From Nonomuraea cavernae (GTDB lineage Bacteria > Actinomycetota > Actinomycetes > Streptosporangiales > Streptosporangiaceae), in the NCBI RefSeq assembly GCF_014646355.1, contig NZ_BMNH01000011.1, positions 62,001 through 126,000 on the forward strand: a stretch of 64,000 bases of DNA, given 5' to 3'. Below, one piece after another: positions 41,852 to 50,169 of this stretch. Below the pieces are notes generated by a model that was given only the letters and a program-made list of their open reading frames with translations, was not told where the DNA came from and searched no databases. A program made the translations under genes and the position numbers. Position 1 is the first letter of the stretch; each line of letters opens with the position of its first letter.

Positions 41852-42516
41852 CCGTCGATTTGCTCCTGTCGGCCGGGCGCGGCCCGCAGGAGTGCGCCTG
41901 GGCGCTGGCCCAGCTGCTGCGCCGCCTCGAAGCCGACGCCGCCCGGCGACATCTGCGCACCAGCCGGGCCCAGACCGTTGCCGGTGACCGGCCCGGCACC
42001 TACCGGTCGGTCCTCGTCCGGATCACAGGAGCCGGCGCCGAGGCGTTCGCCGCCTCGTGGACCGGAACCCTGTGCTGGCAGGCCCCCAGCCCCTACCGCT
42101 CCAACACCGGACGGAAGAACTGGTACGTCATCGCCCAGCCGTGCCAGGTCGACACCCCCCGCACGACGTTCGCGGAGGCGGACGTCGACATCGTCGCCTG
42201 CCGCACCGGCGGCCCCGGCGGCCAGCACCGCAACAAGGCCAGCACCGCGGTACGTGCGACCCATCGGCCCTCCGGGATCGTCGTCGTGGTCGACACCGAA
42301 CGACAGTTCAGCCTCAACCGCCGCATCGCCCTGCGGCTGCTGCGGCAGCGGATCGAGGACGGCGACCAGGCGGCGGAGCGCGCCGTCACCGCCTCCCGCC
42401 GGCGCATCCACGACGAGCTCGTACGCGGCGACCCCACCCGCGTCGAACGCCCGGACCAGCCGGAGCGGGACCCGGCCCCGCGGGAGCGGACCCGCCGGCC
42501 CCGACGACTCACCTGA
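41848..42516 (+). CDS. prfH: PrfH-type peptide chain release factor
   Basis: A 222-residue class-I release factor homologue lacking the codon-recognition domain. The catalytic GGQ is at residues 124-126 (RTGGPGGQHRNK), and the tail is rich in Arg as in ribosome-rescue factors. The N-terminal half is specific to the PrfH group. It should hydrolyse peptidyl-tRNA on ribosomes whose 16S rRNA has been cut, freeing the subunit for repair by the adjacent RtcB. The GTG overlaps the rtcB stop, so translation is coupled. It is followed at once by the convergent cobQ gene, so the operon has two genes. Confidence 0.88.
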   Translation: MTVDLLLSAGRGPQECAWALAQLLRRLEADAARRHLRTSRAQTVAGDRPGTYRSVLVRITGAGAEAFAASWTGTLCWQAPSPYRSNTGRKNWYVIAQPCQVDTPRTTFAEADVDIVACRTGGPGGQHRNKASTAVRATHRPSGIVVVVDTERQFSLNRRIALRLLRQRIEDGDQAAERAVTASRRRIHDELVRGDPTRVERPDQPERDPAPRERTRRPRRLT

Positions 42517-42526
42517 CGGGGTCCTC

Positions 42527-44077
42527 TCACGCGCTTCCGCGAGAGGAACCCGCTCCGGGACCCAGCAGGGGAAGCCCCGCCGGAGCACCCCGCCGGATCA
42601 GCCGGGTCAGGCCCTCGGTGTCGACGTGCCGCTCGACCAGGTCGCCGAGCGCGTCCAGCCGGGCCTCGCGGAGCGCGGCGAACGAGGTGCCCGGCGCCGG
42701 CGTGAAGGCCCGTCCGGCGCTCGCCGCCACCTCCACGAGAAACGCCCTGCGAAAGTCGTCGTTCTCCAGGGCGCCGTGCCAGGTCGTCCCCCACACGGCT
42801 CCCAGACGACAGCCGTCGAGAAAGGGCTCCGCCCCGTCGCCACCCGAGCCGCCCTCACCGGCCGGCCCGTGTCCGGGCCAGTCGACGGTCACGGACCCGT
42901 GGTGGATCTCGTAGCCGGCCACGCGGCAGCCGTACGCCTCCCCCACCGGACGCCCCAGCCGCTTGTCCGCCGCGAACTCCACGAACGCGGGCAACAACCC
43001 CAGCCCCTCCACCACGCCGGCGCCCGACTCGACGTCGTCCCTAATCGTCCTGGCCAGCATCTGGTAGCCGCCGCAGATGCCCAGCACCGGCCCGCCCCGA
43101 GCCGCCCGCTCCCGTACGGCCCGAGCCAGGCCCGCCGACCTGAGCCACGTCAGATCGGCGACCGTGGCCCGCGAGCCGGGGATGACCACCAGGTCGGCGT
43201 CGTCCAGCTCCGCGGCCGAGGTGACGAACCGCACGATCACCCCCGGCTCGGCCGCCAGCGCGTCCATGTCGGTGAAGTTCGAGATCCGCGGCAGCCTGAC
43301 GACCGCGACCCGCAGGCTCGGCCCGCCCGCCGCCGGCACCTGCGCCGGGCGGCCGTCCAGCGCGAGCGAGTCCTCCACATCCATCCAGAGCCCATCGAGC
43401 CACGGCAACACGCCGTAGACCTCCCGGCCCGTCAGCGCGCGCAGCATGTCGAGCCCCGGTTCCAGCAGCTCACGCGCACCCCGGAACTTGTTCACCACGA
43501 AACCGGCGACGAGCGCCTGGTCGGCCGCGTCCAGCAGGGCGAGCGTGCCGTACATCGAGGCGAAGACACCGCCGCGGTCGATGTCGCCGACGACGATCAC
43601 CGGCAGCCCGGCGGCCTGCGCCAGCCCCATGTTGGCGATGTCACCCGCGCGCAGGTTGATCTCCGCCGGGCTGCCCGCGCCCTCGCAGATCACCACGTCG
43701 TACTGTGATCGCAACCGCTCAAGCGCCTGCACCGCGACGGCACGCAAGCGGTCCCTGAGCGCGCCGTACTCCATGGCGTCCACGTCGGCCGCCGGACGGC
43801 CCATGACGACGACCTGGCTCCGCCGGTCACTGCCCGGTTTGAGAAGGATCGGGTTCATGTCGGCGGTCGGCCGCAGCCCGCAGGCCGCCGCCTGCACCGC
43901 CTGCGCGCGGCCGATCTCGGCGCCATCGGCCGTCACGAACGAGTTGAGCGACATGTTCTGCGCCTTGAACGGCGCCACCCGCACGCCCTGCCTGGCCAGC
44001 CACCTGCAGATGCCCGCCGTCACGACGCTCTTGCCCGCGTCCGACGTGGTCCCCGCGACCAGCAACGCCCCCCGCAC
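42527..44077 (-). CDS. cobQ: Cobyric acid synthase
   Basis: A 516-residue amidotransferase of cobalamin biosynthesis that amidates four carboxylates of adenosylcobyrinate a,c-diamide using glutamine and ATP. The N-terminal domain has the P-loop-like AGTTSDAGKS and the family segment FKAQNMSLNSFVT. The glutaminase domain has the catalytic Cys in VLGICGGYQML and a His in YEIHHGSV. The GTG at 44077 follows GGGAGG by about seven bases, so the longer reading frame to 44110 is unlikely. No other cob gene lies nearby, so it is isolated from the rest of the pathway. Confidence 0.93.
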   Translation of the reverse strand: MRGALLVAGTTSDAGKSVVTAGICRWLARQGVRVAPFKAQNMSLNSFVTADGAEIGRAQAVQAAACGLRPTADMNPILLKPGSDRRSQVVVMGRPAADVDAMEYGALRDRLRAVAVQALERLRSQYDVVICEGAGSPAEINLRAGDIANMGLAQAAGLPVIVVGDIDRGGVFASMYGTLALLDAADQALVAGFVVNKFRGARELLEPGLDMLRALTGREVYGVLPWLDGLWMDVEDSLALDGRPAQVPAAGGPSLRVAVVRLPRISNFTDMDALAAEPGVIVRFVTSAAELDDADLVVIPGSRATVADLTWLRSAGLARAVRERAARGGPVLGICGGYQMLARTIRDDVESGAGVVEGLGLLPAFVEFAADKRLGRPVGEAYGCRVAGYEIHHGSVTVDWPGHGPAGEGGSGGDGAEPFLDGCRLGAVWGTTWHGALENDDFRRAFLVEVAASAGRAFTPAPGTSFAALREARLDALGDLVERHVDTEGLTRLIRRGAPAGLPLLGPGAGSSRGSA

Positions 44078-44176
44078 CGATGTCCTCCCGCATCCCCAAA
44101 AGATGCCCACCCTACCGGGGGCAGGCAGGGCTCGGCCCTGCCGCCCTCGTCGCCCGCGTCAGGGCGACGTGGCACG

Positions 44177-44635
44177 ATGGCGCGTATGGGCCTTGGGCGT
44201 CTGGAGGCGCGACGGTTGCGCGACATCGCCGTGATCCGCCGTGTCCGGGACCGGATCGATCGTGACTACGCCAAGCCGCTGAGCCTCGACACGCTGGCCC
44301 GTGCGGCGCACATGTCGGTCGGGCACCTGAGCCGGGAGTTCCGCCGCGTCTACGGCGAGTCCCCGTACTCCTATCTGATGACCCGGCGGATCGAACGGGC
44401 GATGACGCTGCTGCGCCGCGGAGACCTCAGCGTCACGGACGTGTGTTTCGCAGTGGGCTTCTCCTCGCTGGGCACGTTCAGCACGAGGTTCACCGAGCTG
44501 GTCGGCGTGCCGCCGAGCCTCTACCGGCGTGACCACTCCCAGGCCGCGGCGGGCATTCCGCCGTGTCTGAGCAAGCAGGTGACCAGACCGGTCAAGAATC
44601 GAGAAGCCCGCACCCGCCAGTCACGCCTACCGTGA
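44177..44635 (+). CDS. AraC-family transcriptional regulator (single domain)
   Basis: A 152-residue regulator consisting mainly of the AraC double HTH: LSLDTLARAAHMSVGHLSRE with FRRVYGESPYSYLMTRRI, then LSVTDVCFAVGFSSLGTFST with RFTELVGVPPSLYR. There is no N-terminal sensor domain. Such short AraC proteins are commonly paired with a VOC gene in actinomycetes; here the VOC gene starts six bases after its stop. ATG 44177 or 44186 may be the start. It is divergent from cobQ. Confidence 0.9.
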   Translation: MARMGLGRLEARRLRDIAVIRRVRDRIDRDYAKPLSLDTLARAAHMSVGHLSREFRRVYGESPYSYLMTRRIERAMTLLRRGDLSVTDVCFAVGFSSLGTFSTRFTELVGVPPSLYRRDHSQAAAGIPPCLSKQVTRPVKNREARTRQSRLP

Positions 44636-44640
44636 CGGGC

Positions 44641-45054
44641 GTGAACATCACCATCCATCACGCCTTCCTCCCGCACACCGACCCCGAGGCCGCTCTCGGC
44701 TTCTACCGCGACATGCTCGGCTTCGAGGTCCGGGCCGACAACGGCTACGAAGACATGCGGTGGATCACCGTCGGACCGGCCGGCCAGCCCGGCACCTCGA
44801 TCGTGCTGCACCCGCCGGCGGCCGATCCGGGCGTCACCGACGCGGAGCGCCGCACCATCGTGGAACTCATCACCAAGGGCGCCTACACCGCCATCACGCT
44901 GGCCACCCACGACCTCGACGGACTTTTCGACCGCCTCCAGGCCGCGGGCGCCGAGGTCGTCCAGGAGCCCATCGACCAGGACTACGGCATCCGCGACTGC
45001 GCCTTTCGCGACCCCGCCGGCAACCTCGTCCGCATCACCGGCTCACCCGGCTGA
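44641..45054 (+). CDS. VOC-family glyoxalase-like protein
   Basis: A 137-residue single VOC module starting with VNITIHHAFLPHTDPEAALG and ending in DYGIRDCAFRDPAGNLVRIT. His, Glu and Arg positions in the strands would bind a metal. The GTG at 44641 lies six bases after the AraC stop, so the genes form an operon. The substrate is unknown; a similar AraC-VOC pair elsewhere suggests a detoxification role. A second, two-module VOC protein follows 57 bases later. Confidence 0.87.
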   Translation: MNITIHHAFLPHTDPEAALGFYRDMLGFEVRADNGYEDMRWITVGPAGQPGTSIVLHPPAADPGVTDAERRTIVELITKGAYTAITLATHDLDGLFDRLQAAGAEVVQEPIDQDYGIRDCAFRDPAGNLVRITGSPG

Positions 45055-45111
45055 GCCGGCCACTCCCACCGCCAGACCGACCGGCCCCCGACAGCACGAA
45101 GGAATCACCCG

Positions 45112-45912
45112 ATGGCGCTCGCTCTCGACATCATCACGATCGGTGTACCGCAGGTGGAAGCCGCACGCGCCTTCTACACCTCCGCGTTCTCGGCCACGGC
45201 CACCGACGACGACCACACCGCCCGCCTGAACCTCCACGGCACCGGACGGCTCGCCCTGCGCCAGATCGGCGCACTCGCCGCCGACTCCGCCGCGAACCCG
45301 GCGACCTCGGGCTTCCGCGGCTACGTCCTGTCCTGCATCGTCAGCCGGCCCGCCGAGGTCAGGGCCCTCCTCCAGGCCGCCACCGCCAACGGCGCCACGG
45401 TCATCAAGCCCGCGAAGAAGGCGCTCTTCGGCGAGTTCGTCGCCGTCTACCAGGCGCCCGACGGAGCCGTCTGGAAGCTGGCCGCCGCCTCCAGCAAGGA
45501 CACGGATCTCGCCCCCGACCCTCCCAAGCCGACCGAGACCGCGCTTTTCCTCGGCGTCGCCAAGCCGAAGACGTCCAAGGCGTTCTACGAGAAGCTGGGC
45601 ATGAACGTCGACCGCGACTACGGCGACAAGTTCATCGACTTCACCATCGCCGACGGCGCGTGCCGGCTGGGCCTGCTGCCCCGCAAGGCCCTCGCCAAGG
45701 ACGCCGGCGTCGACGAGCACGGCGACGGCTTCTCCGCGCTCGTCCTCACCCACACCGCCGCCACCTGCGACGACGTCGACGCTCTTCTCGCCGCCGCGGA
45801 CTCCGCCGGCGGCCGGGTCACCGCCCCAGCGGCCCAGACCGGCCAGGGCGACTACGCCGGGCACTTCACCGACCCCGACGGCCACCACTGGCGCATCACC
45901 ACACCCGCCTGA
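45112..45912 (+). CDS. Two-module VOC-family protein
   Basis: A 266-residue protein with two glyoxalase-like modules (about 1-125 and 135-266). The first is LDIITIGVPQVEAARAFYTS; the second is ALFLGVAKPKTSKAFYEKLG and ends in GHFTDPDGHHWRIT. Repeated Ala/Lys-rich linkers join them. It is collinear with the AraC-VOC pair upstream and may be in the same transcript. The reaction is unknown. It converges on the molybdenum-hydroxylase operon. Confidence 0.85.
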   Translation: MALALDIITIGVPQVEAARAFYTSAFSATATDDDHTARLNLHGTGRLALRQIGALAADSAANPATSGFRGYVLSCIVSRPAEVRALLQAATANGATVIKPAKKALFGEFVAVYQAPDGAVWKLAAASSKDTDLAPDPPKPTETALFLGVAKPKTSKAFYEKLGMNVDRDYGDKFIDFTIADGACRLGLLPRKALAKDAGVDEHGDGFSALVLTHTAATCDDVDALLAAADSAGGRVTAPAAQTGQGDYAGHFTDPDGHHWRITTPA

Positions 45913-45981
45913 GCCGGCCCCCAGGGTGAGGGCCGGCGCGCGCGGCGCTGGAACGCCCGCCTCCCCGCCGCCGTCACAGCG

Positions 45982-46473
45982 CTAAGCAGGCCCACCTCCC
46001 ATGGCGGCGGCGCCGGCCTTGATCGCCGCGCGGATGCGCACGTAGGTGCCACAGCGGCAGATGTTGCGCAGACCGTCGAGATCGGCGTCGGTGATCGTAC
46101 GGCCTTCGGCGGCGGCCCGGCGCACCAGCGCCACCGCCGCCATGATCTGGCCGGGCTGACAGTAGCCGCACTGCGCGACATCATGGTCGAGCCAGGCCTG
46201 CTGCATCGGATGCAGATCCCTGCCGACCGTGGCCGGCAGCCCTTCGATGGTGGTGACCTCGTCGGCCGGCTGAAGATCTTCGACGGGGATCGCGCACGGG
46301 TTGACCGCTTTGCCGTTGAGATGGCTGGTGCACGCCTTGCAGACGTTGATGCCGCAGCCGTACTTCGGCCCCGTGATGCCGAGGATGTCGCGCAGGACCC
46401 ACAGCAGCCGCACGTCGCCGGCGACATCGACGGTGACCTGCTCGCCGTTGACGCGGAAGGTGAACTCAGGCAC
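45982..46473 (-). CDS. 2Fe-2S subunit of an OxiAB-type molybdenum hydroxylase
   Basis: A 163-residue iron-sulfur protein. The first plant-type cluster is held by Cys40, Cys45, Cys48 and Cys60 (YGCGINVCKAC...NPC), and the second by Cys102, Cys105, Cys139 and Cys141 (CGYCQPGQIM...ICRC). It moves electrons from the molybdenum centre of the large subunit encoded just upstream. The GTG at 46473 follows AAGGAG by six bases. It has no signal peptide and would be carried out with the Tat-exported large subunit. As last gene of lcp-large-small it matches the OxiAB partners of Lcp in rubber-degrading Streptomyces. Confidence 0.9.
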   Translation of the reverse strand: MPEFTFRVNGEQVTVDVAGDVRLLWVLRDILGITGPKYGCGINVCKACTSHLNGKAVNPCAIPVEDLQPADEVTTIEGLPATVGRDLHPMQQAWLDHDVAQCGYCQPGQIMAAVALVRRAAAEGRTITDADLDGLRNICRCGTYVRIRAAIKAGAAAMGGGPA

Positions 46474-46487
46474 TCGCAACTCCTTGC

Positions 46488-48785
46488 TCAGCGGGCGTGG
46501 TCCAGGCCGTCGGTGGGAGACGGCGGCACGGGCGGGATGGTCGGCTTGGGGGTGAAGGAGAGCGTGCCGTGGTTGATCGGGAAGCTGGTGGGCATCGTCC
46601 CGACCGCGCGGCCGTACGCGCACGCGACCGCGGCCATCGACGCGGCGACGCCCAGCTCGCCGGCCCCGCCGGGCGTCTCCGACGTGCTCGGCATGACGAT
46701 CACCCGGAATTCGGGCGGCGTGTTCCACTGCCTGGTGTAGAAGTAGTTGTCCCAGCTCGCCTCCAGGAAGTGGCCATCGCGCAAGTGCAGGCTGGAGGTC
46801 AGGGCCAGCGCGATGCCGTCCATGACGCCGCCCATCATCTGCGCCTCCAGCCCGCGCGGGTTGACGGCCAGACCCACGTCCACCACGAAGACGACCTTGG
46901 TGACACGGGGCCCGCTCACACCCTCGCGAACGGGCCGGTTGACGGTCTCCGGCCGGCAGTCGATCTCCACCAGCGCGGCACTGACCCCCTTGTACTCGGC
47001 GTGGAACGCGATGCCCTGCGCGGTACCGGCCGGCATCGCCCGCCCCCAGCCGCCCGCTTCGGCCGCCTTCGCCAGGACCGCCCGGGAACGGTCGTCGCGC
47101 AGGAACGCATGCCGGAACCGGTAGGGATCCTTGCCCATCCTGGCGGCGAGCTGATCGACGATCAGCTCCCGGGCGCAGGTGACGTCGGGCGAGTAGACAT
47201 TGCGCATGCTGCCGGTGTTGAAACTCTTGTCCGTCTCGCTGAGCAGCTGGCTACTGGCGCCGAAATCGTAGGACATCGCCTGACTGAGATGGAAGAACGT
47301 CTGCGAGAAACCGATGTCGCCCACCGGAAGCCGCGCGGCCATCGCGGTGATGATCTCGCCCAGCCCGTGACCCAGATCGGTGGAGACGCTGGTGTGCCGC
47401 TGCTTGTAGCTCAGCACGGTGTCACCGAGGTAGGCGACCCGCACCCGCGAGGTGGCCATGGGGTGAGTGCGGCCCTGCCGCGCGTCGTCGGCGCGATGCC
47501 ACATGAGCTTGACCGGCTTACCGACCTTCTGCGACACCTCGGCCGCCTCCAGCGCGGCGTCGAAGAACAGCTTGCGCCCGAACGAACCGCCGCCTTCGAC
47601 GACATGCACGGTGACCCTGCCGGCCGGCAGGTTCAGCTTGGCGGCGATGGCCTGCTGGGCGACGATGGGCGATTTCAGCGCCGACCAGATCTCGGCACGG
47701 TCGGCCCGTACGTCGGCGATCGCGCAGTTGGGCTCCAGCGCGCTGTTGCTGCGGAAGTAGAAGGTGAACTTGCCCTCCACGATCGGCGTCGGCGGCCTGA
47801 GCCCGAGCGGCAGCTCCGCGGCCTCCAACTGCCGCAGCACGCTGTCGTCGGACTTCCCCGCCGCCGTGCCGGCCCTCCAGGTGACCTTCAGGGCGCGTAC
47901 GGCGTCGACGCACTGGCCGAAGGTCTCGGCGCGCACCGCCACCCCGGTGGAGATCACCACGACATCGGTGACGCCCGGCATGGCGCGGACCTCGGCGAGG
48001 TTGGCCACCGAACCGACCTTGCCGTTGATGGTCGGCGGACGGCACACCATCGTCGGCTTCGCGCCCGGGACGTCGAGGTCCATGGCGAACTTCTTGCGCC
48101 CGGTCACCGCGTCCAGAGCGTCGACCCGGCTGTGCGGCCTGCCGATGACGGTGAAGTCCCGGCGAGGCGTGAGCTCCACCGACACCTGCCGGGTCCGGGC
48201 ACTCGCGGCCTTCTCGGCGAGCGCGCCGATGCCGACGCCCCGGCCGGAGCGATCGGTGACCACACCCGCCTTCAGCGTCAGATCGCCGACCGCCGAACCC
48301 AGTTCGGCCGCCGCGGCCTCCAGCAGCCGAAGCCGGGCGACGGCGGCGGCCACCCGAATCGGGGTGTACGTTGCGAAAGTCGTGTTCGACCCGCCGGTGA
48401 GCTGGTTGAACACCAGCTCAGGCCGGGCATCGGCCAGCGTCACCCGCACCCGGTCCAGCGGCACGGCCATCTCTTCGGCGATCAGCATGGCCGTCGACGT
48501 GGTGATGCCCTGCCCCACCTCGGCCCGCGGCAACGCGAACGACACCGTGCCGTCCGGCCTGACCTCCACCGAGATGAGACCCGAGGTGGGCAGCGCCGCC
48601 GCCGTCATCAGATCGTTGAGGTCGAGCAGTTGCGTGAGCTCCGGCGAAGGCAACGGGGCGACGGCCGCCGAGGTCGCGGGAACCAGCTCGGCGGCGGCCA
48701 CCAGAGTCGGAGCCGCCAGCACGTACCCGAGGAACCGCCGCCGCCCGATGGCCTCGTCGAGCCCGCCGCCGTTCGATCCCGTCAT
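46488..48785 (-). CDS. Molybdopterin-binding large subunit of an OxiAB-type aldehyde/isoquinoline oxidoreductase
   Basis: A 765-residue xanthine-oxidase-family subunit of the IorB/OxiA type. Residues 15-45 are a Tat signal peptide (RRRFLGYVLAAPTLV). Cofactor motifs are LPRAEVGQGITTST, VVEGGGSFGRKLFFDAALEA and the catalytic Glu in GGAGELGV. It should hydroxylate aldehydes to acids; in rubber-degrading Streptomyces the OxiAB enzyme is proposed to oxidise the oligo-isoprene aldehydes made by Lcp. Its ATG overlaps the stop of an lcp gene by four bases (ATGA), tying the two steps at translation. The small subunit gene follows 14 bases later. Confidence 0.9.
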   Translation of the reverse strand: MTGSNGGGLDEAIGRRRFLGYVLAAPTLVAAAELVPATSAAVAPLPSPELTQLLDLNDLMTAAALPTSGLISVEVRPDGTVSFALPRAEVGQGITTSTAMLIAEEMAVPLDRVRVTLADARPELVFNQLTGGSNTTFATYTPIRVAAAVARLRLLEAAAAELGSAVGDLTLKAGVVTDRSGRGVGIGALAEKAASARTRQVSVELTPRRDFTVIGRPHSRVDALDAVTGRKKFAMDLDVPGAKPTMVCRPPTINGKVGSVANLAEVRAMPGVTDVVVISTGVAVRAETFGQCVDAVRALKVTWRAGTAAGKSDDSVLRQLEAAELPLGLRPPTPIVEGKFTFYFRSNSALEPNCAIADVRADRAEIWSALKSPIVAQQAIAAKLNLPAGRVTVHVVEGGGSFGRKLFFDAALEAAEVSQKVGKPVKLMWHRADDARQGRTHPMATSRVRVAYLGDTVLSYKQRHTSVSTDLGHGLGEIITAMAARLPVGDIGFSQTFFHLSQAMSYDFGASSQLLSETDKSFNTGSMRNVYSPDVTCARELIVDQLAARMGKDPYRFRHAFLRDDRSRAVLAKAAEAGGWGRAMPAGTAQGIAFHAEYKGVSAALVEIDCRPETVNRPVREGVSGPRVTKVVFVVDVGLAVNPRGLEAQMMGGVMDGIALALTSSLHLRDGHFLEASWDNYFYTRQWNTPPEFRVIVMPSTSETPGGAGELGVAASMAAVACAYGRAVGTMPTSFPINHGTLSFTPKPTIPPVPPSPTDGLDHAR

Positions 48786-49999
48786 GAGCCGGGACGGTTC
48801 GTCGTCGGGATTTCGATCTTGGTCTCCTTGCCCTTGGTGAGAAAGAACAGGATGTACTGCCGCACGGCCTCGTCGATCACCCAGGCGACACTGGGCACCA
48901 ACGGCAGCGGAATGAGCCCCTCGCGGAACTTCACCAGTTTCGGCCAGGCGGAACTGATCAGCGGCCCCCACACCGGCTCACGCCTGATGCCGTCCCAGTC
49001 GGCCACCTGGTCACCGACCAGATAACGGGCCAGGGCATTGCACAGCGGACGGCTGATGCTGCCCGGACTGGTCTGCTCGGCCAGCTGACCCAGCAGGATG
49101 TCGGTCAGCTCCACACCCTCGGGCGTCGGGCCCATGTTACGAGGCAGGATCTGGTCCGACTGGGCGTTGGCCGCGGCCCAGGTGGAAGGGATGTACTCGT
49201 CCTTGATGCCGAGCATGTGCGCGGTCACCTGCCACACGTGCAGATACGCCTCGGAGTCCGCGGAACTGATCGGCACCTGCCATTCGAGCATCTTGCGCAT
49301 GGCGAAGGTCGGCAGGGTATGCCAGGTGACCAGCATGTCCTCCTGGCTGATCGGAATGTCCCCGCCCCAGTGAGGAGACTGCTGCAGCAGATGCCGCACC
49401 GCCGCGTGCACCAGCCGGGTCTTCACGGACTCGACCACACAGGAGCCCTCGGGCCGGTAGGCGTTGAGGGCTCCGACGGCGAATCCCAGAATGCTGGTCT
49501 TGGCGACGCGATCCTCCATGTCCGCGCCCCCCTTGGAGTAGTAGACCGCGCGGGCCTCCTTGGGGATGGCGGTGCTCAGCATGCCGCCGCCCACTCCGTT
49601 GAGCAGGTTGAGGTACAGCCCTCTGGACTTGTTGAACTGGGCGGCGGTGTTCAGCTTGCCCTGATCGGCCCACGACGGCAGCTGCCGCGCCTTCTCCATG
49701 AAGGCCCGCAGATCGGCCGGCAGCCCGTCGGGTAAGGGCTGATCGTTGCGGTTCCAGTCCCACAGCAGCCGGTTGACCTCGGGCACGGCACCGCGATCGA
49801 TCAGCGAGGCGACCAGCGGGTCGGCCTCCTCGTCCCACACCCACCGCGGATCGGTCCCGGCGCCGGAGCCGGCGATCGAACCGCTCGGCGCCCAGGTCCA
49901 CGCCTTCAGGGCCTCCGCCGGGGACGCCATCCCCAGCGCCCCGAGCGCCCCCAAGGCGCCACCCGAGATCAGCATCCTGCGTCTGCTCAGCTCCGCCAT
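48782..49999 (-). CDS. lcp: Latex clearing protein (rubber oxygenase), second copy
   Basis: A 405-residue b-type haem oxygenase of the MpaB/DUF2236 family that cleaves cis-1,4-polyisoprene to aldehyde- and ketone-ended fragments. A Tat signal (SRRRMLISGGALGALG) leads the protein out of the cell. All key Lcp positions are kept at the same numbers as in the Streptomyces K30 enzyme: Glu148, Arg164, Lys167, Thr168 and His198 (the haem ligand, in KTRLVHAAVRH). It heads the lcp-oxi operon and overlaps the large subunit start by four bases. It is about two-thirds identical to the copy at 50170, which suggests an old tandem duplication. Confidence 0.93.
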   Translation of the reverse strand: MAELSRRRMLISGGALGALGALGMASPAEALKAWTWAPSGSIAGSGAGTDPRWVWDEEADPLVASLIDRGAVPEVNRLLWDWNRNDQPLPDGLPADLRAFMEKARQLPSWADQGKLNTAAQFNKSRGLYLNLLNGVGGGMLSTAIPKEARAVYYSKGGADMEDRVAKTSILGFAVGALNAYRPEGSCVVESVKTRLVHAAVRHLLQQSPHWGGDIPISQEDMLVTWHTLPTFAMRKMLEWQVPISSADSEAYLHVWQVTAHMLGIKDEYIPSTWAAANAQSDQILPRNMGPTPEGVELTDILLGQLAEQTSPGSISRPLCNALARYLVGDQVADWDGIRREPVWGPLISSAWPKLVKFREGLIPLPLVPSVAWVIDEAVRQYILFFLTKGKETKIEIPTTNRPGS

Positions 50000-50121
50000 G
50001 CCGTGAGCTCCTTTCCCGAACGTGGTGACATACCGCTACGAGCGTGGATCTGTATATCTGGACAAAGACATCGAGGCTTTCCGTACGCACCTCTCCAACG
50101 GAGAAGCGTGGCGCGGAAGAA

Positions 50122-50152
50122 CTCGGCCCGGAAACGAAAATTCCGGGCCGAG
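50122..50152 (-). terminator. Intrinsic hairpin after the first lcp copy
   Basis: CTCGGCCCGGAA (50122-50133) pairs perfectly with TTCCGGGCCGAG (50141-50152) around a seven-base A-rich loop. It lies 18 bases after the stop of the upstream lcp gene. It would separate that transcript from the lcp-oxi operon, whose promoter must lie at 50000-50120. Confidence 0.75.
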
Positions 50153-50169
50153 CATTCAGACCGCCGCAT

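Noticed and set aside
46497..49025. An 842-codon open frame on the plus strand
   Set aside because: It is antisense to the Mo-hydroxylase and lcp genes, is rich in Arg/Gly/His as expected for a high-GC shadow frame, and has no recognisable motif.
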